From assembly GCA_047967505.1 (NCBI GenBank), contig CM106540.1: 64,000 nucleotides of DNA. One strand, written 5' to 3'. The number at the start of each line of letters is the position of its first letter. Position 1 is the stretch's first letter. Below are positions 1 through 11,129 of this stretch, piece by piece. The position numbers and the translations under genes are program-made. The notes below the pieces were generated by a model, which searched no databases, was not told the origin of the DNA, and saw only the letters and a program-made list of their open reading frames with translations. This DNA is from Dipteris shenzhenensis. Taxonomy: Eukaryota > Polypodiophyta > Polypodiopsida > Gleicheniales.

Positions 1-504
1 GGACATTGTAGATGGGTGTACACCTAGACCATCTAAGTAACCCATAGCAACAACTCCCACTGTTGCCGCAACAACACAAGAAGAAGGGTCTACACTTGCA
101 CTAACTATATCCACACCTTTAGTAGATCCTATCATTGCCCAAGCACGAGCATATTGGGATAGAAAGACAAATATGCATACCATTTGATTAAGAAAAATAA
201 GCAAGATGTCATGCTTGGTGAAGAAGCATGGGATATGTTTGTAGCTCTTTACGAGTCTAAGAACACTTCCAAGATTCTCACCCTGAGAAACCAGATCAAC
301 CAGAGTTTTTGTAACAACAATGAAATTGGCAATGCTTATGTACTTAGGATCAAGGATTACAAGAATCAACTTGCTGCAACATGATAGACTATCAAGTCTA
401 CAGAGATGGTTCAAGTCATGCTGAATGCACTAGGAGAGAGATACGAGAATCTAGTCTAGATTATAGTCATTCAAAGGCAAATTCCAACACTCAAGCCATT
501 CAGA

Positions 505-660
505 ATGTTGCTTGGTGAAGAGCTGAGGACTCAAACCATTCAAGTGTTGCTTGGTGAAGAACTAAGGACTCAAGCCATTAAAGGAAGATTCAACACGGGA
601 AGAATTACAATCAGTGTTGCTTGGTGAAGAGCTGAGGACTCAAGCCATTCAAGCATGGAA
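505..660 (+). repeat. Tandem repeat inside copia gag (about 38 bp, three imperfect copies)
   Basis: The phrase tgttgcttggtgaagagct followed by gaggactcaagccatt occurs three times at about 508, 548 and 620, separated by short or partly diverged spacers. It lies in the decayed gag region and probably arose by slippage or unequal exchange after insertion. Confidence 0.75.
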
Positions 661-1027
661 ACATCATTCCAATGATTAGACATTCACAGCCTTAGATAGA
701 GGTAGAGGTAGAGCGGTCATTAGCATCAACAACATCATCCACAGTAGTATCACCATCAGCATCCCATAGGATATCATTCCAATAGAGGGATATTTAAAGG
801 AAGAGGGAGCACATCCACCAACATGTCAAACATTCAGTGCAACATGCAACTACTATCATAAGTTTGCACACTATGAAAGAGATTGCCACAAGAAGTAGTA
901 TGACCAAGGAGGTCAGTCTAGCAGCAATAGAGCGAATTTCCATGGAAGAGGAAATCATTGTGGTGGACATCCAAGTCATAGCCATTATGCCAATGAACCT
1001 CACACAATGTATCTTGCAAGTGAAGAC

Positions 1028-1121
1028 ATGCAAAACACTGACACAATGTACATTGACATTGATTGTGAATCCATGCAAAACACTAACACAATGTACATTC
1101 ACATTGATTGTGAATCCATGA
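1028..1121 (+). repeat. Two-copy tandem duplication (about 51 bp) in copia gag tail
   Basis: The words caaaacactgacacaatgta and cattgattgtgaatccatg are repeated back to back, differing by only a few bases (gac/aac, gaca/caca). The duplication lies between the zinc knuckle and the protease motif. Confidence 0.75.
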
Positions 1122-1539
1122 ACATATGAATCAAGATCCTTGGTACATTGATAGTGGTGCATCATCTCACATGACAAAGCATCCGTAATGGTTTATGGAG
1201 ATGAAACCATTAGAAGGACCGAAGAACATTATCTATATTATAGATGACACACCAAATCTAGTTCAAGAAAAAGGCATTGTCCCTACTATGAACAATTTCA
1301 CTGGTACAGAAGGATTGGTGAAAGATGCACTTTGTGGTGCAAACCTTTTAAAAAACCTCTTTTCAATTGGGCAAATGATAGAACAGAGCTATTAAGTCAT
1401 CTTCGATGGGGATGAATGCATAATTAGGGATAAATCCAAAGGATATCAGCTAGTGAAAAAAGCATTCAAGGAAGGACACTTGTTTAGGATGCTAGCTTCA
1501 ATACCAAACTTGTATGCCATGTCAGCTCAATAGCAACCC

Positions 1540-2985
1540 ATGCCACTTTCTGCAATATGGCATAAGAGATATGGTCATCTTAATTTCAAAGCTTAATACA
1601 ATTGAGAAATCAAAACATGGCACTAGGCATTCCAAAACTACAATTTCTTGGAAAATCTTATAAGGCACGTTGCTTTGGAAAACAAAAGAGAGAAAAATTT
1701 GGGACAAGCACCTCTCAAGCAAGAGGTATTCTTGATTTGATTCATACAAATATATAGAGTTATGCACAGACCCGTAGCATCAATGGTTCATTATACTACT
1801 TGACTTTCATTGATGACTACAACAAATATTGTTGGGCATATTGTTTAAAGGTGAAATCTAAAATCTTTTCCAGATTTCAAGAATTCAAAGCCATAGTGAA
1901 CTACATAGGCAAAAAGATCAAATAGAGGAGATGAATACATGTCTTCAACATTCATGTGTTTTTGCAGAAGTAATGGAATTCAAAGGTCATTCACATGTGT
2001 AGATACTCCTCAACAGAACGCAATAGCTGAAAGAAAGAATGTGACTTTAGTAGATAGTGCTAGAGCAATGCTCAGTGAGAAGTATCTTCCAAATCAATAT
2101 TGGGTAGAGGCAATTCACATTGTAAACTACTTGCTTAATCGGCTTCCTATTGAACTAATTTAGTGTATGACACCTTATAAGGCATTCACTGGACAAGCCA
2201 TGCATAAGGCATCCATGCATATTTGGTTGCATAGCATATGCCTACATACATATGCAGAAAGTTGGATGTGAAGTCACGTAAATGTATCATGGTTAGCTAT
2301 GGTGAAGAGAGCAAAGCATACAAGTTGTATGATCCCATCAATCAAAAGATCATAATCTTTAATTTTTCATGAAGAACCAGAATGGAAAAAATCAAATACA
2401 TAGGAGATGGTCACACCGATTACTCAGTCACCTATAGAGAAGGTTGATGAAGAGCCCATGAAGAAGATCAAGAATTTCCAAAGAATCCACCAGAAGAGTA
2501 GCAACTCAAACACTCTACCATAGAAAGCAAACCACTAGTAAGGTTGACATATGCTCAAAAATGCAAGTCAATTTAGATTTAAACCACTAATAATATGCTC
2601 TGATGACTACCATCACGGTTACAGAAGAGCTAGTGTACTTTGAGGATGCAGATGGCAACCCAGAATGGCAAACTGCTATGAATGAAGAAATGGATTCTTG
2701 GTACAAAAACAACGCTTGGGATTTATGTGACCTTCAACAAGGAAATAACGCCATTGCAAACAAATGGGTTTACAAAGTGAAGGACAATCTGGATGGAAGC
2801 ATTGAAAGATACAAAGCTAGACTAGTTGTAAAAGGTTTTACACAACAATATGGTCAAGATTATAATGAGACTTATGATCTAGTAGCAAACATGGAATCCA
2901 TAATATTTTTGATATCACTAGCGATGGGATGTGTACCAAGTAGATGTCAAAAATGGTTTTCTCAATGGTTCCCTAGATGAGAAAG
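1540..2985 (+). pseudogene. copia integrase and reverse transcriptase remnant
   Basis: A GAG-pre-integrase motif (IWHKRYGHLNF) is readable near 1548. The integrase core follows; the clearest piece, 1939-2163, contains the conserved region TPQQNAIAERKN with the catalytic-Glu neighbourhood, then a helix ending NYLLNRLP. Reverse transcriptase starts at about 2603: an EWQTAMNEEMDS motif, NKWVYKVK, then KARLVVKGFTQQYGQDYNET, all standard copia RT landmarks. Just past a frame change the QVDVKNGFLNGSL motif is visible at about 2940-2978. The palm domain with the YVDDM catalytic motif is absent, because the element ends there. A TAG at 1531 replaces an expected glutamine. Confidence 0.85.
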
Positions 2986-5040
2986 TGCTTTGCAACTTTT
3001 CCAACAAATGATCGAGGAGGGTATGCAACCAAACTAGGCTGGCTTTGTCTGTGTCTTGAAAGCATGTTGCAGCATAATAACCCTTAATCAAGGCAAAATT
3101 TTTCATATATCTACTATTGAAATCGGTTTTGAATCCAATGTACATGTTATCAACACTATAATTGACATGTATGCCAAGTGTGGTAGCCTTGAGGATTCCT
3201 GTCAGGTATTTGAAAGATTTACAAAGAGGGATGTTGCGACATGGAATGTGATGATTGCAAGCTATGTTCAGCATGGCTAGATAGAGATGGCACTCCAAAT
3301 CTTCCAGCATATGCGACTTGAGGAAGTGCATCCAGAGCAGGCAACACATGTCTGTGTTTTAAGAGCTTATTCCATGATGGCCGCCCTTGATTAGGGCAAG
3401 CTTGTTCATGTTGACATAATTGAAAGTGGTTTTGAGTCAGACATAATTATCAGCAACACCCTTATTGACATGTATGTGAAATGTGCATACCTTGAGGATG
3501 CATATGTTTTGTTTAGCCTTCTACCAAAAAAGGATTTGACAACATGGAATGCCATGATACGAGGTTATGCCATGGTCATTATCAGGATGTTCTCCATTTT
3601 TTCACCAAATGCAATAGGAACACATCAAGCTAGACCTTGTAACCTTTGTTTGTATCTTGAAAGCATTCAACAGTGTAGTAGAGCAAAGTCAAGTGGAGTT
3701 GATACATGCCTTTATTAGTGAAAGCGGATTTGAGTCAGATCTCTTGGTTTGCAATAGCCTTATTGCCATGTATGGAAAATGTGGGAGCCTTAGTAATGCA
3801 CAAATACTATTTGATGGATTGATGAAGCGAGATGCAATGACATTGAATACGATGGTGGCAGCCTATTCTCAGCATGGGTATAGTCAAGAGGCCCTCCAAC
3901 TATTTTAGCAATGTGAGTATGAGAACATGAAGCTAGACAATAACAACTACATCTCCATCCTCAAAGCTTGTTCCACAATAGCAGCCCTAGATCAGGGAAA
4001 GTTTATTCATTCCCACCTCATTCAAATAGGATATGAGGTAAATGTAGTGGTTTGCAACACCCTCATTGACATGTATGCTAAATGTAGTAGCATAAAAGAT
4101 GCCTGCAATGTGTTCGAAGCAATGCCAAGACGAGAGCTAGTGACATGGAATGCAATGATTGCAAGGTTTTCCCAGCATAGGAGGTTGCATAAGCTAGCCC
4201 TACAATATTTTAACAATATGCAAGCAGAAGGTGTGAAGCCAAATAATGTGACATTTGTCTCTCTTCTCTCGATGTGTAGTCATGCCATCCTATTAAATTA
4301 TGGTTATCACTATTTCAATTCCATGGCAGCTTGTCATGGCATTGTACCCACACTTGAACATTATAACTCTATGGTTGACCTTCTTTGCTGTGTAGGATGT
4401 TTAACTATGGCAGAAGACTTGCTTATAACCATGCCATGTTACCACAACAGCATGGGATGGATATCTTTGCTTGGCCATTGCAGAACACACGTCGATCTTG
4501 AGCTAGGAGAGCGATGCCTTGATCACATCATTACTCTTGATGGTAGAAATGCTACTGCTTATACACTCTTATGTAACCTCTATGCTCATGCCAGCATGTT
4601 GGAGGAGGAAAACAGAGTAGAAGAAGAAAGATTAGGTGTGAACTCATGGAAGGAACCATGTAAAGCCATTACTGAGGTCAGAAGTAGTCTGCAAGATTTC
4701 ACAATGGGAGACAAGAGCCACACACAAAGTGATGATGTTTATGCAAAGCTACACAAACTAAGCGCACAAATGAAGGAGGAAGGATACATGCCCTCAGGAA
4801 TCAATGCTCAGGGAGTATTCAAAAAGTGTAAGGAACAAATCTTTGATATTTAAAAGAATTTATGGTGTGACACACTCGAGAGAAGATAGCAGATTGCCTC
4901 AAAGCTCAATCTTTTGTAGCGGAGCAGCTCTTTCCCTTGTGGGAACCAACTATCTAAACTTTATCAACAACACATGGATGAACTTCATGCCACAATATAG
5001 AGGCCTACTTGCTACAACCAAAATCCCACACCGGAAATAA
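2981..5040 (+). pseudogene. Broken PLS-type PPR gene with E/E+ and partial DYW-upstream region
   Basis: PPR proteins of this class bind organelle RNA, usually for RNA editing or processing. The repeats are clear: GFESNVHVINTIIDMYAKCG, then RDVATWNVMIASYVQHG, and the same pattern again at 3390-3570, 3690-3890 and 3930-4190. After the last repeat come the E and E+ regions (EHYNSMVDLL, then VTMGDKSHTQS-like FTMGDKSHTQS near 4700, then YAKLHKLSAQMKEEGYMPS near 4740-4797). The DYW deaminase that should follow is missing or decayed beyond recognition after 4850. In-frame TAG stops lie at 3035, 3278, 3392, 3615 and 3906, and there is a frameshift near 3570. The N-terminus is cut off by the copia remnant. 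The gene is clearly inactive. Confidence 0.9.
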
Positions 5041-5209
5041 GATCACACTCAATATGTGCACACAAGGAAACTCAAGTCCAGTTAAGTTCTAGAGAATCAC
5101 ATAGCGAAATAGACAGCCATAAGTTACATATATATCACGCTCCAATCGAGGGGATTTGGCAGATTTTCTCACATAGAAGATACCCCACACCCCATGAGCA
5201 TGTGGGATG
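5041..5209. other. Gap between PPR remnant and LTR element
   Basis: About 170 bases with no recognisable gene. It is probably the decayed 3' flank of the PPR gene, interrupted by the gypsy insertion at 5215. The same flank should resume at 18720. Confidence 0.4.
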
Positions 5210-5214
5210 CCCAT
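5210..5214. other. Target-site duplication CCCAT (left copy)
   Basis: CCCAT lies directly before the TGTTGTC start of the left LTR. The same five bases follow the ...GTTAACA end of the right LTR at 18715-18719. Five-base duplications are typical of gypsy and copia integrases, so the two LTRs, 11 kb apart, belong to one insertion. Confidence 0.75.
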
Positions 5215-5596
5215 TGTTGTCTCTGTTTTACCCAAGTGCAGGTTCTGAGGGTGTTGGTCACCTACAGTTGTGTCATTGCTCATTGTAGCATAGGTGTTCA
5301 CAAGTGTAGCATAGGTCCTCGGGTCATGTTTTGGTGAGAGGTGTAGGCTAAAGCGTGGAAACCAGATCTCATGCGCAGGTGAATGAGAAAGAGGGCTTGA
5401 TTATAACGATTGATGGAGGCTCTCGCCTCCATAGGAGTTCAAGGGTTTAGAAGGGGATTTCAAGGTTCAAAAGGGGGACAAGGTTGAGAGAGCTAGCTAG
5501 GAGTTCCAGGGTTCAGAGGGGGTTGCAAGGTTTAGGAGGAGTCCAAGGTTAAGTTGTGGAGAGCTAGTCTCCTTCGTGGATTCGAGGGGTAAGGGT

Positions 5597-5925
5597 TGAG
5601 GAGGAGGGAGGGAGGAGGACGAGGAGGAGTGAGGAGGAGGAGAAGGGAGGAGGAGGAGGGAGGAAGGAAGAGGAGGAGGAGAGAAGAGGAGGAGGAGGAG
5701 GAGGAGAAGGGAGGAGGAGGAGGAGGAGGGAGGAAGGAGGAGGAAGGAGAAGGAGATGGGAGGAGGAGGAGGAAGGAGGAGGAGGAGGAGGGAGGAGGAG
5801 GGAGGAGGAGGAGGGGGGAGGAGGAGGTTGGGGGAGGAGGAGATGGAGGAGAAGGATGAGGGAGGAGGAGGAGGAGGAGGGAGGAAGAGGGAGGAAGAGG
5901 GAGAAAAGATGAGGAGGAGGGAGTA
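5597..5925. repeat. Polypurine (GGA)n-rich tract inside the left LTR
   Basis: About 330 bases of nearly uninterrupted G and A built on GGA/GAGGAG units, with no pyrimidine except rare single T or C bases. Long open frames here on both strands (poly-Glu/Gly/Arg or poly-Ser/Pro/Leu) are composition artefacts, not genes. The matching tract in the right LTR is shorter. Confidence 0.9.
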
Positions 5926-6169
5926 CAAGGGTAGAGAGTGCAAGGGTAAGGGCATGCTAGAACACGATAGTGTAAGAGAGCATGGACGCAATGGAGATCA
6001 ATCACATGAACACAATAGTGAGCTTGAACACTGAACCCCAAAGAATGGGAGCTTCATTCCATTGAGAGATATTTATACATGTTGGTCTCTACACAATCCA
6101 TAGGTACCTCTGTAGTGGGACCTCTTTTGTAGGATACCTTTTGGACAGGAGTCCCTCCACTTTTGGGGG

Positions 6170-6283
6170 GGACCTTTTGGGTCTCTACACAAAGTGGGGG
6201 GACTTTTTGGGTCTCTACACAAAGCGGGGGAACTTTTGGGTCTCTACACAAAGTGGAGGGACTTTTTGGGTCCCTACATAGTG
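6170..6283 (+). repeat. Short tandem repeat in LTR (three to four copies, 30-40 bp)
   Basis: The phrase ttttgggtctctacacaaag followed by a G-run and gactttt recurs from about 6170 to 6275. The right LTR has fewer copies at 18425-18465, so copy number changed after insertion or during reverse transcription. Confidence 0.75.
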
Positions 6284-6525
6284 GATAGGCTTTTAGTCTT
6301 TCTCTCTCTAGATTTAGTCTTTCTCTCTCTAAATCATGATTTTGCAAGTATGATTGGATCTTTTCTAGAGAGGAGTTTTGCTATCCTCATCCTTTAATAG
6401 GTATCATGCCATCTTTTAGGCTCAAGATATTACAAGTGGAGCTTTGCCGCTACTCTACACACACAATGCTCTCATAGTTGTTGTCCTAAACTTCACTTCT
6501 GGCCCTTGTTGCCATAGGGTTAACA

Positions 6526-6536
6526 ACTCCCTTGGA
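6526..6536 (-). other. Polypurine tract candidate of the gypsy element
   Basis: On the minus strand CCAAGGGAGT directly precedes TGTTAACC, the start of the 3' LTR. The related fragment at 17422-17432 shows the same place as CTAGGGGAGT, so the purine core is kept. This supports minus-strand orientation of the element. Confidence 0.5.
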
Positions 6537-6835
6537 CTGATTTGATTACCCATCCTCGAGTTATGGTTGGGTCTGCAGACAATATGTTGTGATGCGGTTG
6601 TCTTTACCCAATGAGTATGGTAAAGATGGTGGCCGTGATAGATGGAGCTAGCTTCTTGTCGATCTTTTCCTTCTTATCCACGAACACAGTAGATTGCTTG
6701 CTCAGTTTTTAAGAAGCCAGTGTCAACCATTTCTTCAAACAAACACACAACGCCCTTGAAGAGATATGGCTCTTTGAAAGAGGTGACTTATTGTTTGAGC
6801 ATCTATCTATTGATTTGGATTGAAGCTGAGGTGGG
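6537..6835 (-). pseudogene. Distal end of the gypsy post-integrase frame (left of nested LINE)
   Basis: This is the part of the gypsy interior between the nested LINE and the 3' LTR. On the minus strand the reading frame ending at the LINE target site continues here for a short way (an HLSFNPNQ-like stretch after the target duplication), then stops appear. No known domain was recognised. It is annotated only by continuity with 13026-16469. Confidence 0.35.
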
Positions 6836-6850
6836 GCAAATGGTCGTGAA
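6836..6850. other. LINE target-site duplication, left copy
   Basis: GCAAATGGTCGTGAA here matches GCAAATGGTCGTCAA at 13011-13025, 14 of 15 bases. The T-rich run that follows (tttttattttttatttt) is the complement of the LINE poly(A) tail. Confidence 0.85.
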
Positions 6851-6949
6851 TTTTTATTTTTTATTTTGCCGAAAAAGCAGTGCTGATTATATTACTTCGA
6901 AAAAACAAGATACATGGGGTCAGTTTTGTAGCTGACGAGGCTACGTTCA

Positions 6950-9900
6950 CAAATTGGACACAGCCCTAAGTGGAAACAAAAAGCTCTCTCTCACGGAGGG
7001 ATCAGGCGGGTGTGAATAAACAGCCAGAGAGGCGGTGAATAGCGCCACTAAAGGCCCTGAGAAGTATGCTCGAAGAAGAGGCCCTGCGTATCCAAATCTC
7101 GGAGGAAACATCTCCGCTTCTCCCGGCCAGCCCGGGAATCCCCCTGTATCTTGTCCCACTGGCCTCTGAGTGTGTGTATAATCTCGCTCCAGATGTCGGC
7201 CATGACTTGGGCAGTCGAAAGAGAGGTACCACCGAGGATCTACGCGCAGCGCGAGGTCCAAATGTGCCATCCGACAATGCTACTAATAATCTCCCAGACT
7301 GGTTGTCTCTCCAGAGATCCTGTGTCCCGCCTCTGCCAAGTGCTGCGGGATGCCCTCAAGCGGCCCCCAAGTCCCCTGTGTGATAAGGAACATGGGGTTC
7401 TGGGGGCCTGCCTCGAACAACTAATGATAGCCAGGTGTGGTGCTGCACCAGCAGAATGCGCCCCAGGTGATCAAACCTAACACCGGTGCTGTGCGAGTAA
7501 GGATCCCAAAGGCCCATTTCCACACTTCCTGGGTGCGAGTGCAGCTCAACAGGCAGTGCTTTGGTGACTCCTTGTCCTCATGACAAAGCTGACAAAGTTC
7601 ATCCTGACCAATCTGCCACAACCAGCTCCCCACTGGAAGACCCTTGTGGGCGAGTAGCCAAAGGAAGTAGGAAATCTTCCGCTGCTGCCAGCTCTCCCAC
7701 AAGGCCTTCCAGAAGGCCTGCAAAAATAGCCTGGAGATACCCTGAGCATACCAACTGGGCCGCTGGGTGGGCGGGCAGCTCTGCATCCTCCCGAGAACTC
7801 TCTTGCCCAATGTCGTGCTATAAGCAAAGAAAGGGGTCGGCCTGCTGGCCTGCCACAACCTCTAGCCATCTCCACTCACCTGGGTCTCCCAATCAAGCTT
7901 TGATAGGGCCCACCCCTCCCAAAGCCAGAGTTGCCATAACTGCAGCTGATCCTGCTCTATACTAGGATCGATCCGCCAAACCTTCCCCACGAGGCCTATG
8001 ATACGAACCCTCTGCCACGAGAGAAGGGGGTCGATGAGCACACCCTCTCTCCTGAGTCGGCCATCCCCCAAAACTGCGAACAAGGATATAGAGGTGTCGT
8101 CCATCCGGCCTGCAACCACCAGTGGGATGCCACGGGGGGTGAACTGTCCAAGCCAACGGGCATCACCAGGCATGAGGATCTGAATCTCCGGTGGAACGAA
8201 CCAATCGGCAGGAATTGCTTCGTCTATCTTTGTGCATCTCGCCTGAGCTCCATGGACACCTCCGGCTGCGGCTGCTAGAGAAACGGTCTCCAAGTGTTTG
8301 TAAGTGTCCCTCCAAACTCGAAGGGGCCGGGCTGGCCCCCACATCCAGCCATCCCATGGGATATGTGACCTCTCCCCCAGTTGAAGGCCCAAGGTATCTC
8401 TGACCTGATCATTCCAGATGAGCGGCTGGCGGTTGATCTCCTCCTGACTGCTAGGAGGAGACCGGAGGAGACTGAGACGGAGTCGCCTCCAAACCGTGAG
8501 AAGGCTACGAATGAGCGGGGAGCGGGGGTGAGTAAGCGATGCAGAGGTGAAGATCCACCAGAGGGATGGTAGCCACTTTCCACCTCGGCGCGGGACGCAA
8601 GAACTGATCCCCTGCTGAAGTAACATCTTCCACATTTGCTCCCCGGGGTCAAACCGCGGATAACTAACTTGCCCAGCAGGGCTTGACTCTGAAGCTCAGG
8701 ATCAATGACCCCCAAGCCACCCTCAGCCTATGGAAGAATGACTGTCTGCCAGGATACCCTAGCTCTGGTATCTCTGAGACCATCCCCCCCGGACCACAGG
8801 AAATTCCGGACCATCCTCTTGAGCTGTGCCACGCAGGATCTCGAGAAGCACCAACAAGAGGCCACATACCAGGCCGTGGCCAAGAGAACCTGGTTGACTA
8901 CAAGAGCACGACCTGCAAGAGAGAGCTTAGCAGTGCTCCAAAAAGCCAGCTTCCGTCGAATGGAATCTAGCACTGGGAGAAACTGCTAAGCTGGCGTGAT
9001 GTCCAGGCCGACCTAAAAGCCGAGATATCTAGCAGTCTGCCCCCGCAGGATCCATCTAAAACCCAAAAACCTCCCCCACTGTGAGCATGCCCCAGGGTTT
9101 GTGAGAAAACCAACTGATTTGTTCCAGTTGATTTTCGCACCGGCTACCGAGCAGAAGACCTCTAAGTCTAGCCTCACCCTCTCCAGCATCATCTCATCAA
9201 CCTGAACATACAGCACTATGTCATCTGCATACTCTGAGTCCAGGAGCTCCGTGTCCTCCCTGATGGGAAGGCGAACACCCCGGATCCTGGTCGACCTCGC
9301 CCGAAGATAGTATGTCATTGCCTCGGCGAAGAAGAGAAACAAGTAAGGAGCGAGGGGGCAACCCTGACACACTGATCTCTCCAATCGAAATCGCTCTCCC
9401 ATCCTGCCGCTGATGATGACCCTGCTGGAAGCTATCCTGTGAAGGGCTACGAGCTGGAAAATCTGGCTGGATTCCTGTAGAGCCTGTGCCACCGACTCTA
9501 CCAGATCCACGCACTTGCCCCAATCTCTGTCCCAAAGGCTACCGATACTACTGCACACCTCCTCACACCTCCTCCCTAGAGAAGATGGAATCAGGAATCC
9601 TGCACGAACGAGGAGGAGGGGACTGAGCTGCCGAGTCTAGTGATAAGAGCACTGGCATGTGGTCGGAGAGTGTTGTCCCTGGCACTACACCCACCTGACC
9701 ACCTCTGCTGATGGCCCAATCACTGACATAAAATTTGTCCAGTCTCTCTAGGAGTCTGCCTCCTTCCCTGTGGAAGCCCCACGAGAAGTCCAAGCTCCCG
9801 TGCCATCGGCGGAAGGATGGGTCTCTCCAGCTATCCCTACCTCCTATCGCAAAGATAAAGGAGTCCCAAGCGGATTGCTTTGCCTGAGCTATACCTGTAA

Positions 9901-10430
9901 ACTCTGGTCCTCTACCCTGCTGGTCCTCCAAAGTCTCCAGATTGTTGAAGTCACCTCCAACAATCCACGAATCCATGTCTGGGAGAATCTCTGTGAGTGT
10001 CCTCCAGAAGGTGGCTCTACATCGGAGGTCTGTGGGTGCATAGATGTTGAGGATTCCTATTTTGGAGCCCTCCAACTCTAGGCCAACCCAAAGTGTACGG
10101 CCTGGGATCAACGTACCATGGCCAAAAACTCCCTGGACAAACGACTCGCAAACGGAAGTGCAGACACTGCCACTCCTCCCCTGTGCACCGATCAAGGGCT
10201 CCCAATAAGTGTGAGAGCTCTAGGGAGGATCTTCCCGCAGCTATGGGTATGAGCCACAGAAAGCTTATGCTCCTAGAGCAGGAGTATATCCAAGCGACCA
10301 ATCATTGCTGGTTGAAGCTCCTGTCAAGATGAGCTTCCTAGGACCACGAGTGCCAGAAGAATGAAACCCGTTCACGTTCCAGGAGACAAGGTGTAAGCTC
10401 ATGATGAGGACTGGTAGGCTGCGAACAACT
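6950..10430 (-). pseudogene. LINE ORF2 (endonuclease, deleted RT, zf-RVT)
   Basis: ORF2 of L1-type elements nicks target DNA and reverse-transcribes the LINE RNA there. The endonuclease part (10430-9570) begins LHLVSWNVNGF, contains IVGGDFNNLE with the catalytic Asp/Asn, and ends with TTLSDHMPVLLSL (catalytic SDH). RT then appears in mid-domain: motif B as VCQGCPLAPYLFLFFAEA and motif C as SEYADDIVLYVQ, followed by a thumb region. Fingers and motif A are missing, pointing to a deletion of roughly a kilobase near 9560. Past 8985 the frame changes several times; the zf-RVT is readable (FLWLLAHKGLPVG, CQLCHEDKESPKHCLLSC) and a final IWSEIIHTLRGQWDKIQG stretch lies near 7100. Confidence 0.85.
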
Positions 10431-11129
10431 GTCTGCTCGTGGCTGAGGTCGAAGAAGAGGCTAGTATTTCGGAATAAAGGCGCTGACGCTTTTGTGAGGG
10501 TTTGGAGGGGGAGGCAGGGTCATCCTGCCCGTTCTTCAAAACTTTTAGCAAAGGCGTGAGGCCTTTGGTGCCAAGGACAAACGCTTTCTCGAGCCAACTC
10601 GAGATCTCTGAGGTAGTCATCCCGTAGAAGGCACGAAGTTTCTGAGGAGTCCAGGCTCTGACATCCTGGGGGAGGGGCCACGACAGAGGGGGCCTCAGGA
10701 TCACAATCAATCTGAAACGCTTGGCGGTGCAACGCCACCGCAGGCGCACGTCACCCTCGGACCACTGAGTCTCGAGAAGCTGTCCACCCAACGGGCCTAT
10801 CCAGGAGCAAATCTGAGCGTGCGTCTGCTCTCTGAGAGCCTCCTAGACCGAGTCGTCTGTCTAAATCTCGGTGCCGTCGCTGAGAAAAGTGAAAGCAAAG
10901 TTGGGGCCATCCCTCGAGGCCAAGGCTGCGATCTTCCCATCCGCCCCTTTACGGAGCAGGAAGATACTGATGTCGAGGCAAGCTGGGAAGGTCCCGAGGT
11001 CGGCCACATCCAAGTAATCCCAGGGACCGGACCTGTAGAAGTCACGAGGAAGCTCTCTCTCCTAGAGCTGAGGCCCGCCAGAGTCTGCAACTGAGGGGGC
11101 TGGGCTAGCAGACAAGGAAGACTGCTCCA

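Larger units (their letters stand above)
157..1395 (+). pseudogene. copia gag and protease remnant
   Basis: The best-preserved gag piece (184-384) has the helix-rich UBN2-type look, with a short LRNQIN-like stretch. A zinc knuckle begins CNYYHKF and ends ERDC near 838-885; the second cysteine of the CCHC set appears replaced by tyrosine, so metal binding would be lost. It is followed by a Gly/Ser/His-rich stretch. The aspartic protease signature WYIDSGASSHMTKHP is readable at about 1142-1186 and continues into the piece at 1195-1395, which holds the later protease motif GANLLKNLFSIGQM. Stops at 457 (TAG) and 896 (TAG) fall where glutamine is expected. This is a non-functional relic. Confidence 0.8.
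1..2985 (+). mobile_element. Decayed Ty1/copia retrotransposon, 3' end lost
   Basis: The copia domain order can be followed on the + strand: gag (about 157-700), a damaged zinc knuckle (about 838-890), protease (about 1138-1190), GAG-pre-integrase (1545-1585), integrase core (1939-2170) and the N-terminal part of reverse transcriptase (2603-2985). Integrase before reverse transcriptase defines the copia superfamily. Many stops and frame changes show that it is dead. No LTR is visible: the 5' end lies outside the window, and the 3' half (rest of RT, RNase H, LTR) is absent because the sequence changes into a PPR gene near 2985. The gag part contains local duplications. Confidence 0.85.
5215..6525 (-). 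repeat. LTR of the 13.5-kb gypsy element (3' LTR, left copy)
   Basis: About 1.31 kb, TG...CA-ended. It shares long stretches with 17537-18714: the start (tgttgtctctgttttaccca), the GGA tract, the block around tgaaccccaaagaatggga, and the end (ttgttgccatagggttaaca). It is longer than the other copy because of a longer GGA tract and four rather than about two units of a 30-40-bp repeat carrying ttttgggtctctacacaaag (about 6170-6280). Confidence 0.8.

Noticed and set aside
3035-3908. TAG codons in the PPR gene as sites of U-to-C RNA editing
   Set aside because: Such editing is known for organelle transcripts; the locus is nuclear, also has a frameshift and is truncated at both ends.
5497-6041. 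Open frames of up to 169 codons on both strands across the left LTR
   Set aside because: They translate the GGA tract into poly-Ser/Pro/Leu or poly-Glu/Gly/Arg; the same happens at 17853-18301. Composition artefacts.
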